Assembly: GCA_017470985.1 (NCBI GenBank)
Contig: JAFUXA010000001.1
Coordinates: 1 to 64,000 of the forward strand
Source of the DNA: Lachnospiraceae bacterium
GTDB lineage: Bacteria; Bacillota; Clostridia; Lachnospirales; Lachnospiraceae
Direction of reading: 5' to 3'
DNA length: 64,000 bases
Each line of letters begins with the position of its first letter. Position 1 is the first letter of the stretch. The notes under the pieces are model-generated. The model worked only from the letters and a program-made list of their open reading frames with translations, did not search any database and was not told where the DNA came from. This document shows, one piece after another, positions 47,537 to 56,621 of this stretch. The translations under genes were made by a program, and so were the position numbers.

Positions 47537-48472
47537 ATGAGTAATCATAAACTTCTAAAATTTGCTATAGCAACTGCTACTACTCTATTTGCTGCAAATG
47601 CAATTATAGATAAAATTGCTTCTAGCAAAAACAAACTATCTTCCATGAATGGATATTTCTATAGTTGGAAAGATGACAAAATCTACTATACTAAAACAGG
47701 TAAAGGTTCTCCTATCTTACTAATTCATAATATGAATGTAATGAGTTCTTCATATGAATGGAATCAGATTATAGAACATCTATCTGAAAATCATACAGTT
47801 TATGCCTTGGACTTAATAGGATGTGGTCAGTCTACCAAACCTGCTACAACTTATACTAATTATCTATTTGTTCAGCTGATAAATGATTTCTGTAATGAAA
47901 TAATTGGTGAGAAATGTGATGTTATAACATCTGGTGATTCTGCATCCTTTGTTATAATGGCAAATAATATGCATGATCTGTTTGACAAAATAATCATGAT
48001 AAATCCTAATGACTTATCCAAGATGAATTTTGAAACAACCAAGGTTGATATGCTGAAGAAGAACATTCTCTTTATGCCACTGGTTGGTACAACACTCTAC
48101 AATTATTATGTAAGTGAAAATAGAATTAAGGAAACAACTGCTAATCAATATTTTCTAAAGAGTAATAGTGATACAATTTCCTACATTGATGCTTCCTATG
48201 AAGCTGCTCATTTAAACAGTAGTAAAGGTAAATATCTATTTGCCAGTATCATGTGTCACTATACAAATATTGATATGAAAATTGGGTTGAGAAACAGAGA
48301 CAACTTATATATCATTGCTAGTAATAGACGAATCAACTCAGATGAAATATTATCTACCTATCTTAAGGTAAATGATAAAATTGAAATATCATATTTGGAT
48401 AATTCCAAAATGCTTCCTCAAATTGAAGAACCAGAAGCATGTATGAATTTAATTGAAAAATATTTAAAATAA
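47537..48472 (+). CDS. Alpha/beta-hydrolase-fold protein with N-terminal anchor
   Basis: This 311-residue protein starts at 47537 (MSNHKLLKFAIATATTLFAAN) with GAGGTG upstream. A hydrophobic N-terminus (about 5-25) precedes the alpha/beta hydrolase core: LLIHNMNVMSSSYEW (oxyanion region), VYALDLIGCGQSTKP and the nucleophile elbow TSGDSAS with Ser135. The usual catalytic His near the C-terminus ('GHLPHIE') is Met292 in KMLPQIEEPE, so classical triad chemistry is doubtful. It lies upstream of rsmG on the same strand. Confidence 0.75.
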   Translation: MSNHKLLKFAIATATTLFAANAIIDKIASSKNKLSSMNGYFYSWKDDKIYYTKTGKGSPILLIHNMNVMSSSYEWNQIIEHLSENHTVYALDLIGCGQSTKPATTYTNYLFVQLINDFCNEIIGEKCDVITSGDSASFVIMANNMHDLFDKIIMINPNDLSKMNFETTKVDMLKKNILFMPLVGTTLYNYYVSENRIKETTANQYFLKSNSDTISYIDASYEAAHLNSSKGKYLFASIMCHYTNIDMKIGLRNRDNLYIIASNRRINSDEILSTYLKVNDKIEISYLDNSKMLPQIEEPEACMNLIEKYLK

Positions 48473-48538
48473 GAAAAAATGAATTTTTTCAAGGGTACAA
48501 TTATATACCCCCAAAAAAACAGAAAATAGGATAAATTA

Positions 48539-49258
48539 ATGGAATATAATATAGAAAAATTTAAAACAGGTCTTTTGGACCTTGGGATAGAATTAACAGA
48601 AAATCAGATTGATCTATTTCTCACTTACTATGAAATGTTAATTGAGAAAAACAAAGTTATGAATCTAACTGCCATAACAGAATTTGATGAAGTCATAGAG
48701 AAACATTTCTTAGATAGTCTCTCACTCATTAAAGTGAAGGATTTACATAATCGAACAAATTTTCTGGATTTAGGAACCGGTGCAGGCTTTCCTGGAATAC
48801 CACTTAAGATTGCTTTTCCAGAATTAAATATCACACTGATGGATTCACTTAACAAGAGAATTCTATTTCTACAGGATGTGATAAATGAATTAGGTCTTAT
48901 GGATATTGAAGCTGTTCATGGCAGAGCAGAGGAAGCAGCCAGAAATAAAAAATACAGAGAGAAATATGATTTATGTGTCTCAAGAGCTGTTGCCAATATT
49001 TCAACTCTAAGTGAGTATTGCCTTCCTTTTGTAAAAGTAGGTGGAGAATTCATTTCCTATAAATCAGGAAATATAGATGAAGAATTGGATGCAGCAAAAA
49101 AAGGAATCAAGATTCTAGGTGGAACAATTACTGATGTTCATAAATTTGATTTAGGTGAAAATAAACAGGGCAGGTCCTTCGTCATCATTGACAAAAATCA
49201 ATCAACACCAAAGACCTACCCTAGAAAAGCTGGAACTCCTTCCAAAAATCCTTTGTAA
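48539..49258 (+). CDS. rsmG: 16S rRNA (guanine527-N7)-methyltransferase
   Basis: This SAM enzyme of 239 residues methylates G527 in 16S rRNA. Motifs are MNLTAITEFDEVIEKHFLDSL, FLDLGTGAGFPGIPLKI (SAM loop), SRAVANISTLSEYCLPFV and FVIIDK near the end. In most Firmicutes rsmG follows mnmG on the same strand; here it points toward mnmG, so this gene and the hydrolase have been inverted relative to the ancestral order. It ends at a shared bidirectional terminator. Confidence 0.95.
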   Translation: MEYNIEKFKTGLLDLGIELTENQIDLFLTYYEMLIEKNKVMNLTAITEFDEVIEKHFLDSLSLIKVKDLHNRTNFLDLGTGAGFPGIPLKIAFPELNITLMDSLNKRILFLQDVINELGLMDIEAVHGRAEEAARNKKYREKYDLCVSRAVANISTLSEYCLPFVKVGGEFISYKSGNIDEELDAAKKGIKILGGTITDVHKFDLGENKQGRSFVIIDKNQSTPKTYPRKAGTPSKNPL

Positions 49259-49360
49259 ATTATTATTACTATTTCAAATATAGAATTATAAAATATTAAT
49301 TACAATTTCCAAATATATATATTTATATTTTTGATTGCTTATACTTATTTACGGTAAATA

Positions 49361-49404
49361 AAAATGGATGCTATCCTACAACTACGGATGGCATCCATTT
49401 TATT
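49361..49404. terminator. Bidirectional terminator between rsmG and mnmG
   Basis: AATGGATGC plus ATCC pair with GGAT plus GCATCCATT across a loop near 49377-49385, with A-rich and T-rich outer flanks. Confidence 0.8.
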
Positions 49405-49443
49405 AAATAATTCTTTTTACATTACTTATAAGAATAGAATATA

Positions 49444-51330
49444 TTATTTATTATTTTTATTTATCATCTCCAGATATACAAGCAATACAGCAATATCTGC
49501 TGGAGACACTCCGGCAATACGGGATGCCTGTCCTATATTCAAAGGTCTTAATGCTTTAAGTTTTTGACGAGCCTCTATTCTTAAACTACCAACATCATCA
49601 TAATCTATATTTTCAGGAATCTTCTTTGACTCAATCTTCTTGAAATCATTTACCTGTTTCTGCTGACGAGTTATATAACCTTCATATTTAATTTCAATAT
49701 TTACCTGCTCTCTAACTTCATAATGTAACTCAGGTCTATCCTTATCAATTGGAGCTAACTTATCATAATCCAATTCCGGTCTTCGAATTAAATCCGCCAT
49801 AGTTACACCATGATCTAGAGGAATACTTCCATAAGATTCAAGAAGTTTCTGAACTTCTTCTCTGGCACCTACATTGGTATGCTTTACTCTATCAATTTCT
49901 TCAGCAATTAACTTCTTCTTGGTTTCAACCCAATTAAATCTCTCATCAGAAATCAACCCAATTTCATGACCTATTGGAGTAAGTCTCAAATCCGCATTAT
50001 CCTGGCGAAGAAGTAATCTGTATTCTGCTCGAGAAGTCATCATACGATAAGGTTCATGATTTTCCTTTGTAACCAGATCATCAATCAATACTCCAATATA
50101 AGACTGTGATCTATCAAGAACAACCTGCTGTCTTCCAAGAATTTCCAAAGCAGCATTTATTCCGGCGATTAATCCCTGGCAAGCTGCCTCCTCATAACCT
50201 GAACTTCCATTAAACTGTCCACCACTAAAGAGTCCTTTGATATTTTTAAATTCTAAAGTAGGATATAACTGATTTGCATTAATGCAGTCATACTCAATTG
50301 CATAAGCATTTCTCACAATTCTGGCATTCTCCAAACCAGGAACAGTTCTATACATTTCATATTGTACATCCTCAGGAAGTGAACTACTCATTCCACCGAT
50401 GTACATTTCATTAGTACCCAGTCCTTCAGGCTCAATAAATAATTGATGTCTGTTCTTATCAGCAAATTTTACAACCTTATCCTCTATGGATGGACAATAT
50501 CTAGGACCGGTACCTTCTATAACACCGGAATACATTGGCGATCTATCAAGATTTGCTCTGATGATCTCATGTGTTTTCTCATTAGTATATGTGAGATAAC
50601 AAGATACCTGATCAATCTGCACATCATCAGGATTAGTGGTAAATGAGAATGGAACTACTCTCTCATCTCCAAACTGTTCTTCCATCTTGGAATAATCAAT
50701 TGAATCACCATCAATTCTGGCAGGAGTACCTGTTTTAAATCTATACATCTCAATTCCATTTGATACAAGAGAATCTGTCAGATAGTTAGCAGCTTTCAAA
50801 CCATTTGGACCTGTATGTTCAATTACATCTCCATATAGACATCTGGCTTTCAAATAAGTTCCTGTACATAAAACAACTGCTTTGGAATGATATATAGCTC
50901 CGGAAAATGTCTTCACTCCTGCAACTACTCCATCTTCAACAATAATTTCAGAAACCTCTGCCTGTCTTAATGTGAGATTATCAGTATTTTGAAGAGTTTT
51001 TTTCATTTCCATGGAATAAGCTGCTTTGTCAGCCTGGGCTCTCAAAGAATGAACAGCTGGTCCTTTTGACTTATTCAACATTTTCGATTGGATAAATGTT
51101 TTGTCAATATTTATACCCATCTGACCACCAAGAGCATCAATTTCTTTTACGAGATGACCCTTAGAGCTTCCACCGATATTTGGATTACAAGGCATCATTG
51201 CCACTGAATCCATACTCACTGTAAATATTATTGTATTTAATCCAAGTCTTGCAGATGCTAATGCTGCTTCACAGCCTGCATGACCTGCTCCAACTACAAC
51301 TACGTCATATGTTTCTTCAACTACAGACAT
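49444..51330 (-). CDS. mnmG: tRNA uridine-5-carboxymethylaminomethyl modification enzyme MnmG
   Basis: This FAD enzyme works with MnmE to modify U34 of several tRNAs. It is 628 residues, with [21 protein letters not shown] (FAD fold), [39 protein letters not shown] and the C-terminal helical MnmE-binding domain ending [27 protein letters not shown] precedes the ATG. It is separated from mnmE by an unusual 535-bp gap holding two structured elements. Confidence 0.96.
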   Translation of the reverse strand: MSVVEETYDVVVVGAGHAGCEAALASARLGLNTIIFTVSMDSVAMMPCNPNIGGSSKGHLVKEIDALGGQMGINIDKTFIQSKMLNKSKGPAVHSLRAQADKAAYSMEMKKTLQNTDNLTLRQAEVSEIIVEDGVVAGVKTFSGAIYHSKAVVLCTGTYLKARCLYGDVIEHTGPNGLKAANYLTDSLVSNGIEMYRFKTGTPARIDGDSIDYSKMEEQFGDERVVPFSFTTNPDDVQIDQVSCYLTYTNEKTHEIIRANLDRSPMYSGVIEGTGPRYCPSIEDKVVKFADKNRHQLFIEPEGLGTNEMYIGGMSSSLPEDVQYEMYRTVPGLENARIVRNAYAIEYDCINANQLYPTLEFKNIKGLFSGGQFNGSSGYEEAACQGLIAGINAALEILGRQQVVLDRSQSYIGVLIDDLVTKENHEPYRMMTSRAEYRLLLRQDNADLRLTPIGHEIGLISDERFNWVETKKKLIAEEIDRVKHTNVGAREEVQKLLESYGSIPLDHGVTMADLIRRPELDYDKLAPIDKDRPELHYEVREQVNIEIKYEGYITRQQKQVNDFKKIESKKIPENIDYDDVGSLRIEARQKLKALRPLNIGQASRIAGVSPADIAVLLVYLEMINKNNK

Positions 51331-51427
51331 GTCTACTCCTTCTTATCTACTTTTAAATTATGTTGTTAAATATATAAATTAAGTTATATCTATTAAGTTG
51401 TATTTATTAAATTGTATCTATTAGGTC

Positions 51428-51562
51428 CAGATTATATAGATAGTATTCTCGAAAAACTGCTCGCGCTACCTGAAAACGAAGCAGTACTAAGCTCATGCTA
51501 AAGCATTCGCTAAGTGCTGTCGTTTTCAAGGTTTTTTCTTAGAATACTATCTATATAATCTG
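51428..51562 (-). ncRNA. Structured element copy 1 (candidate RNA or mobile palindrome)
   Basis: Perfect 22-bp outer arms (51428-51449 and 51541-51562) enclose a second, conserved stem. Read on the minus strand, the inner part contains CAGCACTTA and TTAGTACTG, which pair with two internal mismatches, capped by ATGC-TTTA-GCAT; then a short hairpin GC-GCGA-GC with a GNRA loop before the closing outer arm. The order is a three-way junction. It lies in the mnmG leader, 98 bases upstream of its start. There is no T-run at its end, so it is not a simple terminator. Compare copy 2 at 51672-51807. Confidence 0.6.
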
Positions 51563-51671
51563 TCGCAAATGGGAGGAATAAATTAATCATTATCCCTTCT
51601 AATTTTATTATTTTATATTAATATAATTTCTTGTATTAGTAACTTTAAAAATATATATGAATATTTCTTAC

Positions 51672-51807
51672 CCGGGGAAACCTTGTATGTCTATAGAAGA
51701 AACGTTAAAAACGCCAGCACTTAATGAGCACAAAGTGCGAATTTAGTACTGTTGCGTTTTTACCGTAGCGAAAGCGATTCTGTCATAGACATACAAGGTC
51801 GACCCGG
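51672..51807 (+). ncRNA. Structured element copy 2, inverted relative to copy 1
   Basis: Perfect 15-bp outer arms (51680-51694 and 51785-51799) are extended by CCGGG (51672-51676)/CCCGG (51803-51807) across a 3x3 internal loop. Inside, CAGCACTTA and TTAGTACTG recur with the same two mismatches, capped by GCAC-AAA-GTGC, and the side hairpin is GC-GAAA-GC. Outer arms, inner stem ends and caps differ from copy 1 by compensatory changes. The sense strand (by GNRA loop and alignment) is plus, opposite to mnmE/mnmG. Confidence 0.6.
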
Positions 51808-51865
51808 TCGTTACTATTATTATCTAACTTTTAAATATCAATACTTATATTTAAAATAATAAAAC

Positions 51866-53236
51866 CTACTTACCAGTACAGAATTTAGAGAATATCTCAT
51901 CCATCAAATCATCATCTATAGATTCACCAATAATATATCCTAATTGCGAATAAGCCTCCATCAAATCAATGGACAGAAAATCCTCAGGCATACACATATC
52001 AATACTTTGCTCTACATTTTTCATAGAATTATATGCATTGGTTAAAGCATTGAGATGTCTTGCATTGGTAATATAAATTTCATGATCATCAGATAGAATT
52101 CCAGAGAAAAACATCTCATCAATTTTATCCTCTAATACATCAAGTCCATCACCATTTTTTGCAGAAAATGTAATAATAGGACCATTTACCAACTTATTAA
52201 TATCATCCTCATTAATCTTAGAATTTAAATCCGACTTATTAATCAATACTATTACATTAGAATCTTTTATTTTATCAATAATCTGATAATCATTTTCATC
52301 TAGTTCAGTTGAACCATCAACCACATACAATATTAAATCAGCACCTTCAATAGTATCAATGGCTTTTTTCACTCCAATTGCCTCAACTACATCATCAGTC
52401 TGACGAATACCTGCAGTGTCCATAATAACAAGTGATATTCCATTAAGCATAATCTGTTCTTCAAGAGTATCTCTTGTTGTTCCAGCAATATCTGTTACTA
52501 TTGCTCTCTCCTTTTTTGATAAGAGATTTAGAAGAGATGATTTTCCAGCATTTGGTTTTCCAATAATAGAAGTCTTAATACCATCCTTTATCATAGAACC
52601 ATTATCAGCACTTTGAATCATCCTGTTAATATCATTTTCTATACTTATAACTTTATTTCGAAGTTTATCTTCATATCCATCCAATGATATATGTTCAGGA
52701 TCATCCAAAGCAGACTCAATAAAAGCAATCTCATATATAATAGAAGCTCTAATGTCTTTGATCTTCTTGGATAGTAGACCGAATAACTGATTCTTGGAAT
52801 TTTCAAGAGCCAAGGCACTTTTAGAATCAATTATATCCATAACTGACTCAGCCTGACTTAAATCAATTCTACCGTTTAGAAAAGCTCGCTTTGTAAATTC
52901 ACCAGGTTCTGCAGGTCTAACACCTTGGGCAATTACAGCTTTGAGAATCTGCTGCATTATTATAATTCCACCATGGCAATCTATTTCTACAGTATTTTCT
53001 CTGGTATAAGTTCTAGGGGCACGAAGTACAAGCACCATAACTTCATCAATTATCTTGTTATCCAAGACAATATGACCATAAGATACAGTATGACTGTCCA
53101 TTTCAGTTAATTTATTTTTTCCCTGGAAAATATTATCGACTTTCTCAATGGCATCTTCGCCTGAAACTCTTATAATTCCAATACCACTATTTGTCATAGC
53201 AGAAGCTATGGCGCATATTGTATCAAATTCACTCAT
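51866..53236 (-). CDS. mnmE: tRNA modification GTPase MnmE
   Basis: This potassium-dependent GTPase partners MnmG in tRNA U34 modification. It is 456 residues: N-terminal formyl-folate domain (GIGIIRVSGEDAIEKVDNIF), then the GTPase domain with GKPNAGKSSLLN (G1), DIAGTTRDTLEE (G2), DTAGIRQTDD (G3), NKSD (G4), and the C-terminal CTGK whose Cys is required for modification. Its start follows AGGT weakly. It precedes mnmG, but the two are unusually far apart. Confidence 0.96.
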   Translation of the reverse strand: MSEFDTICAIASAMTNSGIGIIRVSGEDAIEKVDNIFQGKNKLTEMDSHTVSYGHIVLDNKIIDEVMVLVLRAPRTYTRENTVEIDCHGGIIIMQQILKAVIAQGVRPAEPGEFTKRAFLNGRIDLSQAESVMDIIDSKSALALENSKNQLFGLLSKKIKDIRASIIYEIAFIESALDDPEHISLDGYEDKLRNKVISIENDINRMIQSADNGSMIKDGIKTSIIGKPNAGKSSLLNLLSKKERAIVTDIAGTTRDTLEEQIMLNGISLVIMDTAGIRQTDDVVEAIGVKKAIDTIEGADLILYVVDGSTELDENDYQIIDKIKDSNVIVLINKSDLNSKINEDDINKLVNGPIITFSAKNGDGLDVLEDKIDEMFFSGILSDDHEIYITNARHLNALTNAYNSMKNVEQSIDMCMPEDFLSIDLMEAYSQLGYIIGESIDDDLMDEIFSKFCTGK

Positions 53237-53304
53237 TATAATACCTACAAAATCTATTAATTAATAAACTACAAATTTATATAAGCCTAATATATTAAAG
53301 CAAT

Positions 53305-53342
53305 AAAAAGGCTTTACCTTCATACATTATGAAGATAAAGCC
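53305..53342 (-). terminator. Terminator of the rpmH-rnpA-yidD-yidC-jag operon
   Basis: On the minus strand GGCTTTA plus CTTCATA pair with their complements across a short loop, followed by TTTTT at 53309-53305. It separates jag from mnmE. Confidence 0.9.
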
Positions 53343-53366
53343 CAAATAATTCAAGATTTTATTAAA

Positions 53367-53990
53367 TTATTTTTTTAATGTAACAACAACATGTCTATAT
53401 GGCTCCTCACCTTCTGAGTGAGTTTCAACATATTTATCATTCTGAAGAGCTGAATGAATAATTCTTCTCTCATAAGGATTCATAGCCTCAAGAGATACAT
53501 TTCTTCTAGTCTTCTTAACCTTATAAGATACATTCTTTGCAAGATTTTCCAAAGTTTCTTTTCTTCTGCGACGATAATCTTCTGTATCAATCTTTACTCT
53601 CATATAATTATCATTTTTTCTATTGAGAGCTAAGTTTGTAAGATACTGAAGTGAATCAAGGGTCTGACCACGCTTTCCAATAAGAACGCCCATCTCAGGT
53701 CCTTTTAATTCAACTTCAATATATCCTTCAATATCGTCAACCTTTGTGATAATCTCAACTTCAAGATTCATCTTCTCAAAAACTTCTGAGAGGAAATTCT
53801 TTACAATATCTTCTGGAGAAGACTTCTTAGCAACTTTAATAACAGCATCTTTGCTTCCAATACCGAAAATTCCGTTGCTTCCTTCTTCAACCACTTCATA
53901 TTCAATCTGATCACTTGTTGTTCCAAGTGCAACTAATGCATTTGTTAATGCTTCATCAACTGTTTTTCCACTGAATTCAACATATTCCAT
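53367..53990 (-). CDS. jag: RNA-binding protein Jag/KhpB
   Basis: This 207-residue protein has three modules: a Jag-N domain (MEYVEFSGKTVDEALTNALVALG, GSNGIFGIGSKDAVI), a KH domain with LIGKRGQTLDSLQYL and an R3H domain with RIIHSALQNDKYVETHSEGEEPYR. KhpB binds RNA with KhpA and affects cell division in Gram-positive cocci. It sits next to yidC, as SpoIIIJ-associated protein in Bacillus. Confidence 0.94.
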   Translation of the reverse strand: MEYVEFSGKTVDEALTNALVALGTTSDQIEYEVVEEGSNGIFGIGSKDAVIKVAKKSSPEDIVKNFLSEVFEKMNLEVEIITKVDDIEGYIEVELKGPEMGVLIGKRGQTLDSLQYLTNLALNRKNDNYMRVKIDTEDYRRRRKETLENLAKNVSYKVKKTRRNVSLEAMNPYERRIIHSALQNDKYVETHSEGEEPYRHVVVTLKK

Positions 53991-54003
53991 TTTCTATACC
54001 CCA

Positions 54004-55281
54004 CTACTTATTGTTTTCGTTAAAATTCTTCACCATGTTTGCCTTGGAAGATAGACTTCCCTGCTTTGCCTTAGCTCTAGCTTCATCAGCTCTATTCAAA
54101 GCATCCAACTTATCCTGAGAGAAATTAGCTTTAGAAGACATAGAGTTGTTTCTTGTATTAGTCTTGGCTGCTGCATAAATCTGAGCCTGTCTAATACCTC
54201 TCTTCTCTTTCTTCTTTGCAGCTTTCTCTTTATTCTTCTCAACAATATCTTCAAGATTGATTTTCTCGAAGTGCTTATTCAAGAAGTACTGCTGTACAAT
54301 TCTTACAACAGAACCCATTGTCCAGTAAATAACCAAACCAACAGGAACAGTAAATGCAAAGAATAATGTCATAAGTGGCATAAACTTATTCATTGTCTGC
54401 ATCTGCTGAGCCATCTGATCAGACTGATCATTTCCTGATGACTGAGTAGTAGGCATTAATTTCATATTAATAACCTGTCCCAAATAAGAAACAACAGGAA
54501 CCAAAATAGCTGCAATTATTAATAAGAAATATTTATCAGCCCAAGCAGACTTAATAAGATTAAGTGGAGTATCAGAAATATTTAATATAAAGAAATAATT
54601 TACATCTGATAATGCACTATGTGTTGAATTAATACTATCTGATAACTGTGGAAAAGTATCAGCAAGTTTATCCCAACCATTTTCACCAAGTCTGTATAAT
54701 ACATCAACAATATTATTTGCTACTGCATCACTACTTGCTGTAAAATCAGGCTTTTTTGCCAAGGTAACATTTGCTGCTTCATATAAAGTCTGCATCTTTG
54801 TAGCAAAACCGTCTGTTGCCATAATTCCATCTACAAGATTTGTAAAAATTCCTTTTACACTTGTAAGATAAGCAGGAACATTATAGAACACTCTGTAAAG
54901 CGATAACAGAATAGGTAACTGAATCAACATCTGTCCGCAACTACCCATCATAGAAACACCATATTTATCATATACCATCTGTGTTTCTTCCTGCTGAGCT
55001 GCCATAGAAGCCTGATCCTTTTTGTTAGCATACTTCTTTCTGATAGCATTTAACTCAGGTTGCATCTTACGGGTCAAAACAGAAAACTTCTGCTGCTGAT
55101 AAGTAAGAGGAAATAAACATAAATAAATAAAAACTGTAAATACAATGATTGTAATAGCTATATTGTTTATTCCTAACACATTACTTAAAAATAAATAAAT
55201 CTTGTCCATTACCCAGCCTAAACATTTTGCAATTGGTCCAAGAAATGCACCATCATAGGCTGTTAAATATACTTCAGTCAA
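54004..55281 (-). CDS. yidC: Membrane protein insertase YidC
   Basis: This insertase of 425 residues has five or six membrane helices. The conserved cytoplasmic loop FSVLTRKMQPELNAIRKKYANKKD and the YRVFYNVPAYL region are diagnostic; FAFTVPVGLVIYWTMGSV lies in the fourth helix. The start is TTG at 55281, with GGAGG seven bases upstream. An unusually long loop (about 145-235) is predicted outside the membrane. The C-terminus is basic and low-complexity, as in many clostridial homologues. Confidence 0.94.
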   Translation of the reverse strand: MTEVYLTAYDGAFLGPIAKCLGWVMDKIYLFLSNVLGINNIAITIIVFTVFIYLCLFPLTYQQQKFSVLTRKMQPELNAIRKKYANKKDQASMAAQQEETQMVYDKYGVSMMGSCGQMLIQLPILLSLYRVFYNVPAYLTSVKGIFTNLVDGIMATDGFATKMQTLYEAANVTLAKKPDFTASSDAVANNIVDVLYRLGENGWDKLADTFPQLSDSINSTHSALSDVNYFFILNISDTPLNLIKSAWADKYFLLIIAAILVPVVSYLGQVINMKLMPTTQSSGNDQSDQMAQQMQTMNKFMPLMTLFFAFTVPVGLVIYWTMGSVVRIVQQYFLNKHFEKINLEDIVEKNKEKAAKKKEKRGIRQAQIYAAAKTNTRNNSMSSKANFSQDKLDALNRADEARAKAKQGSLSSKANMVKNFNENNK

Positions 55282-55299
55282 TGTAAAACCTCCTAAATT

Positions 55300-55521
55300 C
55301 TATGGAACAGGATCAAATCCTCCTTTAGAAATAGGATTGCAACGCATAATTCTCCATGCAGCAAGAGTTCCACCCTTCAAAAATCCATATTTTTCAACTG
55401 CATGTAATCCATATGTTGAGCATGTTGGATAATAAGGACATTTTACAGATCTAAGTGGTGATATTTTTCTTCTATAAAATTTTATTAATCCAATTAATCC
55501 TTTTTTTAAAATCGAATTCAT
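55300..55521 (-). CDS. yidD: Membrane protein insertion efficiency factor YidD
   Basis: This 73-residue protein has the conserved YRRKISPLRSVKCPYYPTCSTYGLHAVEKYG motif with three cysteines and ends RCNPISKGGFDPVP. YidD aids YidC-mediated insertion. It lies between rnpA and yidC, the usual order. Confidence 0.95.
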   Translation of the reverse strand: MNSILKKGLIGLIKFYRRKISPLRSVKCPYYPTCSTYGLHAVEKYGFLKGGTLAAWRIMRCNPISKGGFDPVP

Positions 55522-55539
55522 ATTCTAATCCACTATTTT

Positions 55540-55875
55540 CTAATTTAAAATGTTATGAAGTTTTGCAAGATGTAATAATGCTGATTCTATATCTCCATAA
55601 GAACAACCTTTTGCATTATTTCTTACAACGACCACCAAATCCAAACCACTATTGAACTGGTATTCATTTAGTCGATAACTTTCTCTGATCAGTCTCGTCA
55701 ATCGATGTCTAACTACGCTGTTTCCAACCTTTTTACTAACAGAAACACCCACACGGTTTATATTCAGTTCATTTTTTCTAATATATAAAATGAGATATCT
55801 GTTAGCTTTAGAAATCCCACAATTATATACATTTTTAAAATCATTATTTTTCTTTAAATATTCACTGAACTTCAT
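55540..55875 (-). CDS. rnpA: Ribonuclease P protein component
   Basis: This 111-residue basic protein assists RNase P RNA in trimming tRNA 5' ends. RVGVSVSKKVGNSVVRHRLTRLIRESYRL holds the conserved RNR-like motif (here VRHRLTRLIRE). A hairpin at 55895-55930 lies just upstream of its ribosome site AAGGAG (55886-55891). It follows rpmH. Confidence 0.94.
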   Translation of the reverse strand: MKFSEYLKKNNDFKNVYNCGISKANRYLILYIRKNELNINRVGVSVSKKVGNSVVRHRLTRLIRESYRLNEYQFNSGLDLVVVVRNNAKGCSYGDIESALLHLAKLHNILN

Positions 55876-55894
55876 ATAACTAATTCTCCTTATT

Positions 55895-55930
55895 TAAATA
55901 GGAAATGAATATAATTTCACTTCCTATTTA
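55895..55930 (-). other. Hairpin in the rpmH-rnpA spacer
   Basis: TAAATAGGAA (55895-55904) pairs with TTCCTATTTA (55921-55930), extended by TGAA/TTCA. It lacks a T-run and ends just before the rnpA ribosome site, so an mRNA processing or stability role is more likely than termination. Confidence 0.5.
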
Positions 55931-55979
55931 AGGAACAAAAGAAATGAGTACTCTCCTATTTAAAATAAATATAAATAGA

Positions 55980-56006
55980 AGAAAAGACCACATGGTCTGT
56001 GGCCTT
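55980..56006 (-). terminator. Attenuating terminator after rpmH
   Basis: On the minus strand GGCCACA-GACCA-TGTGGTC forms a seven-pair stem with one G-U pair, followed by TTTTCTT. Partial termination would give more L34 than RNase P protein. Confidence 0.6.
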
Positions 56007-56008
56007 AA

Positions 56009-56143
56009 TTAAGCTGATAAACTCTTTCTGCCTTTTGCTCTTCTGGCAGCTAAAACTTTTCTTCCACCTGCTGTGCTCATTCTTGAACGAAAACCGTGTA
56101 CTTTAGCTCTCTGTCTCTTCTTTGGTTGATATGTCATCTTCAT
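56009..56143 (-). CDS. rpmH: 50S ribosomal protein L34
   Basis: This is a 44-residue, very basic ribosomal protein, [20 protein letters not shown] then [20 protein letters not shown], ending SLSA, which is nearly invariant in bacteria. AAAGGAGGTG lies just upstream of the ATG at 56143. It is first in the operon with rnpA, yidD, yidC and jag, and diverges from dnaA across oriC. Confidence 0.97.
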   Translation of the reverse strand: MKMTYQPKKRQRAKVHGFRSRMSTAGGRKVLAARRAKGRKSLSA

Positions 56144-56169
56144 ATATATCCACCTCCTTTATTATAAGA

Positions 56170-56609
56170 AAACATCGCTACTATTATATTAGGAAAAGCC
56201 CTCAAAGTCAATAAAAACAGCATAATTTAGGGATTTTTAATACTTTTTAAAATAAACAACTATATATAGTAATTTTCAAATTTTTATATCAAAATATAGT
56301 TTAAAGCCTCCATTGTTAATATAAATGTTAATAAATATTAAAATAATAAACATCTAATATCCAAAGGATACATTACAAGAGGAAAAAACACCATATTTAT
56401 AATAAAAAAAGTATATGTGTATAAGTTGACTCATTTATCCACATTTCATTAAAATTATCCACACTATCCAATATTCCCCTAAAACCTTTTATTTTCGATT
56501 TTAAGGCGTTTTAACTCATATACAACCCCCTACACATATTTACATATTTAGTTGTAAAATAAGCCTATTTAGAGTAATATATAAGTTAGAAAAATTTTGT
56601 AATTATAGA
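56170..56609. other. oriC region upstream of dnaA
   Basis: This AT-rich intergenic stretch between rpmH and dnaA holds two perfect DnaA boxes TTATCCACA at 56435-56443 and 56455-56463 (20 bp apart, same direction) and a one-mismatch box TGTGTATAA at 56416-56424 on the other strand. Long A/T tracts lie at 56270-56400. Together with the downstream boxes it fits a bipartite origin around dnaA, as in Bacillus. Confidence 0.85.
56552..56580 (+). promoter_or_regulatory. Possible dnaA promoter
   Basis: TTGTAA (56552-56557) and TAATAT (56575-56580) are 17 bases apart, about 40 bases upstream of dnaA. The match is moderate. Confidence 0.4.
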
Positions 56610-56621
56610 ATGAGGAAATAT

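Noticed and set aside
51428..51807. The two palindromic elements as ordinary rho-independent terminators
   Set aside because: No T-run follows either outer stem, and the nested conserved inner stem and side hairpin are not explained by termination.
51331..51865. Insertion sequence remnant in the mnmE-mnmG spacer
   Set aside because: No transposase fragment is encoded in any frame, and the two copies have unrelated outer ends rather than shared terminal repeats.
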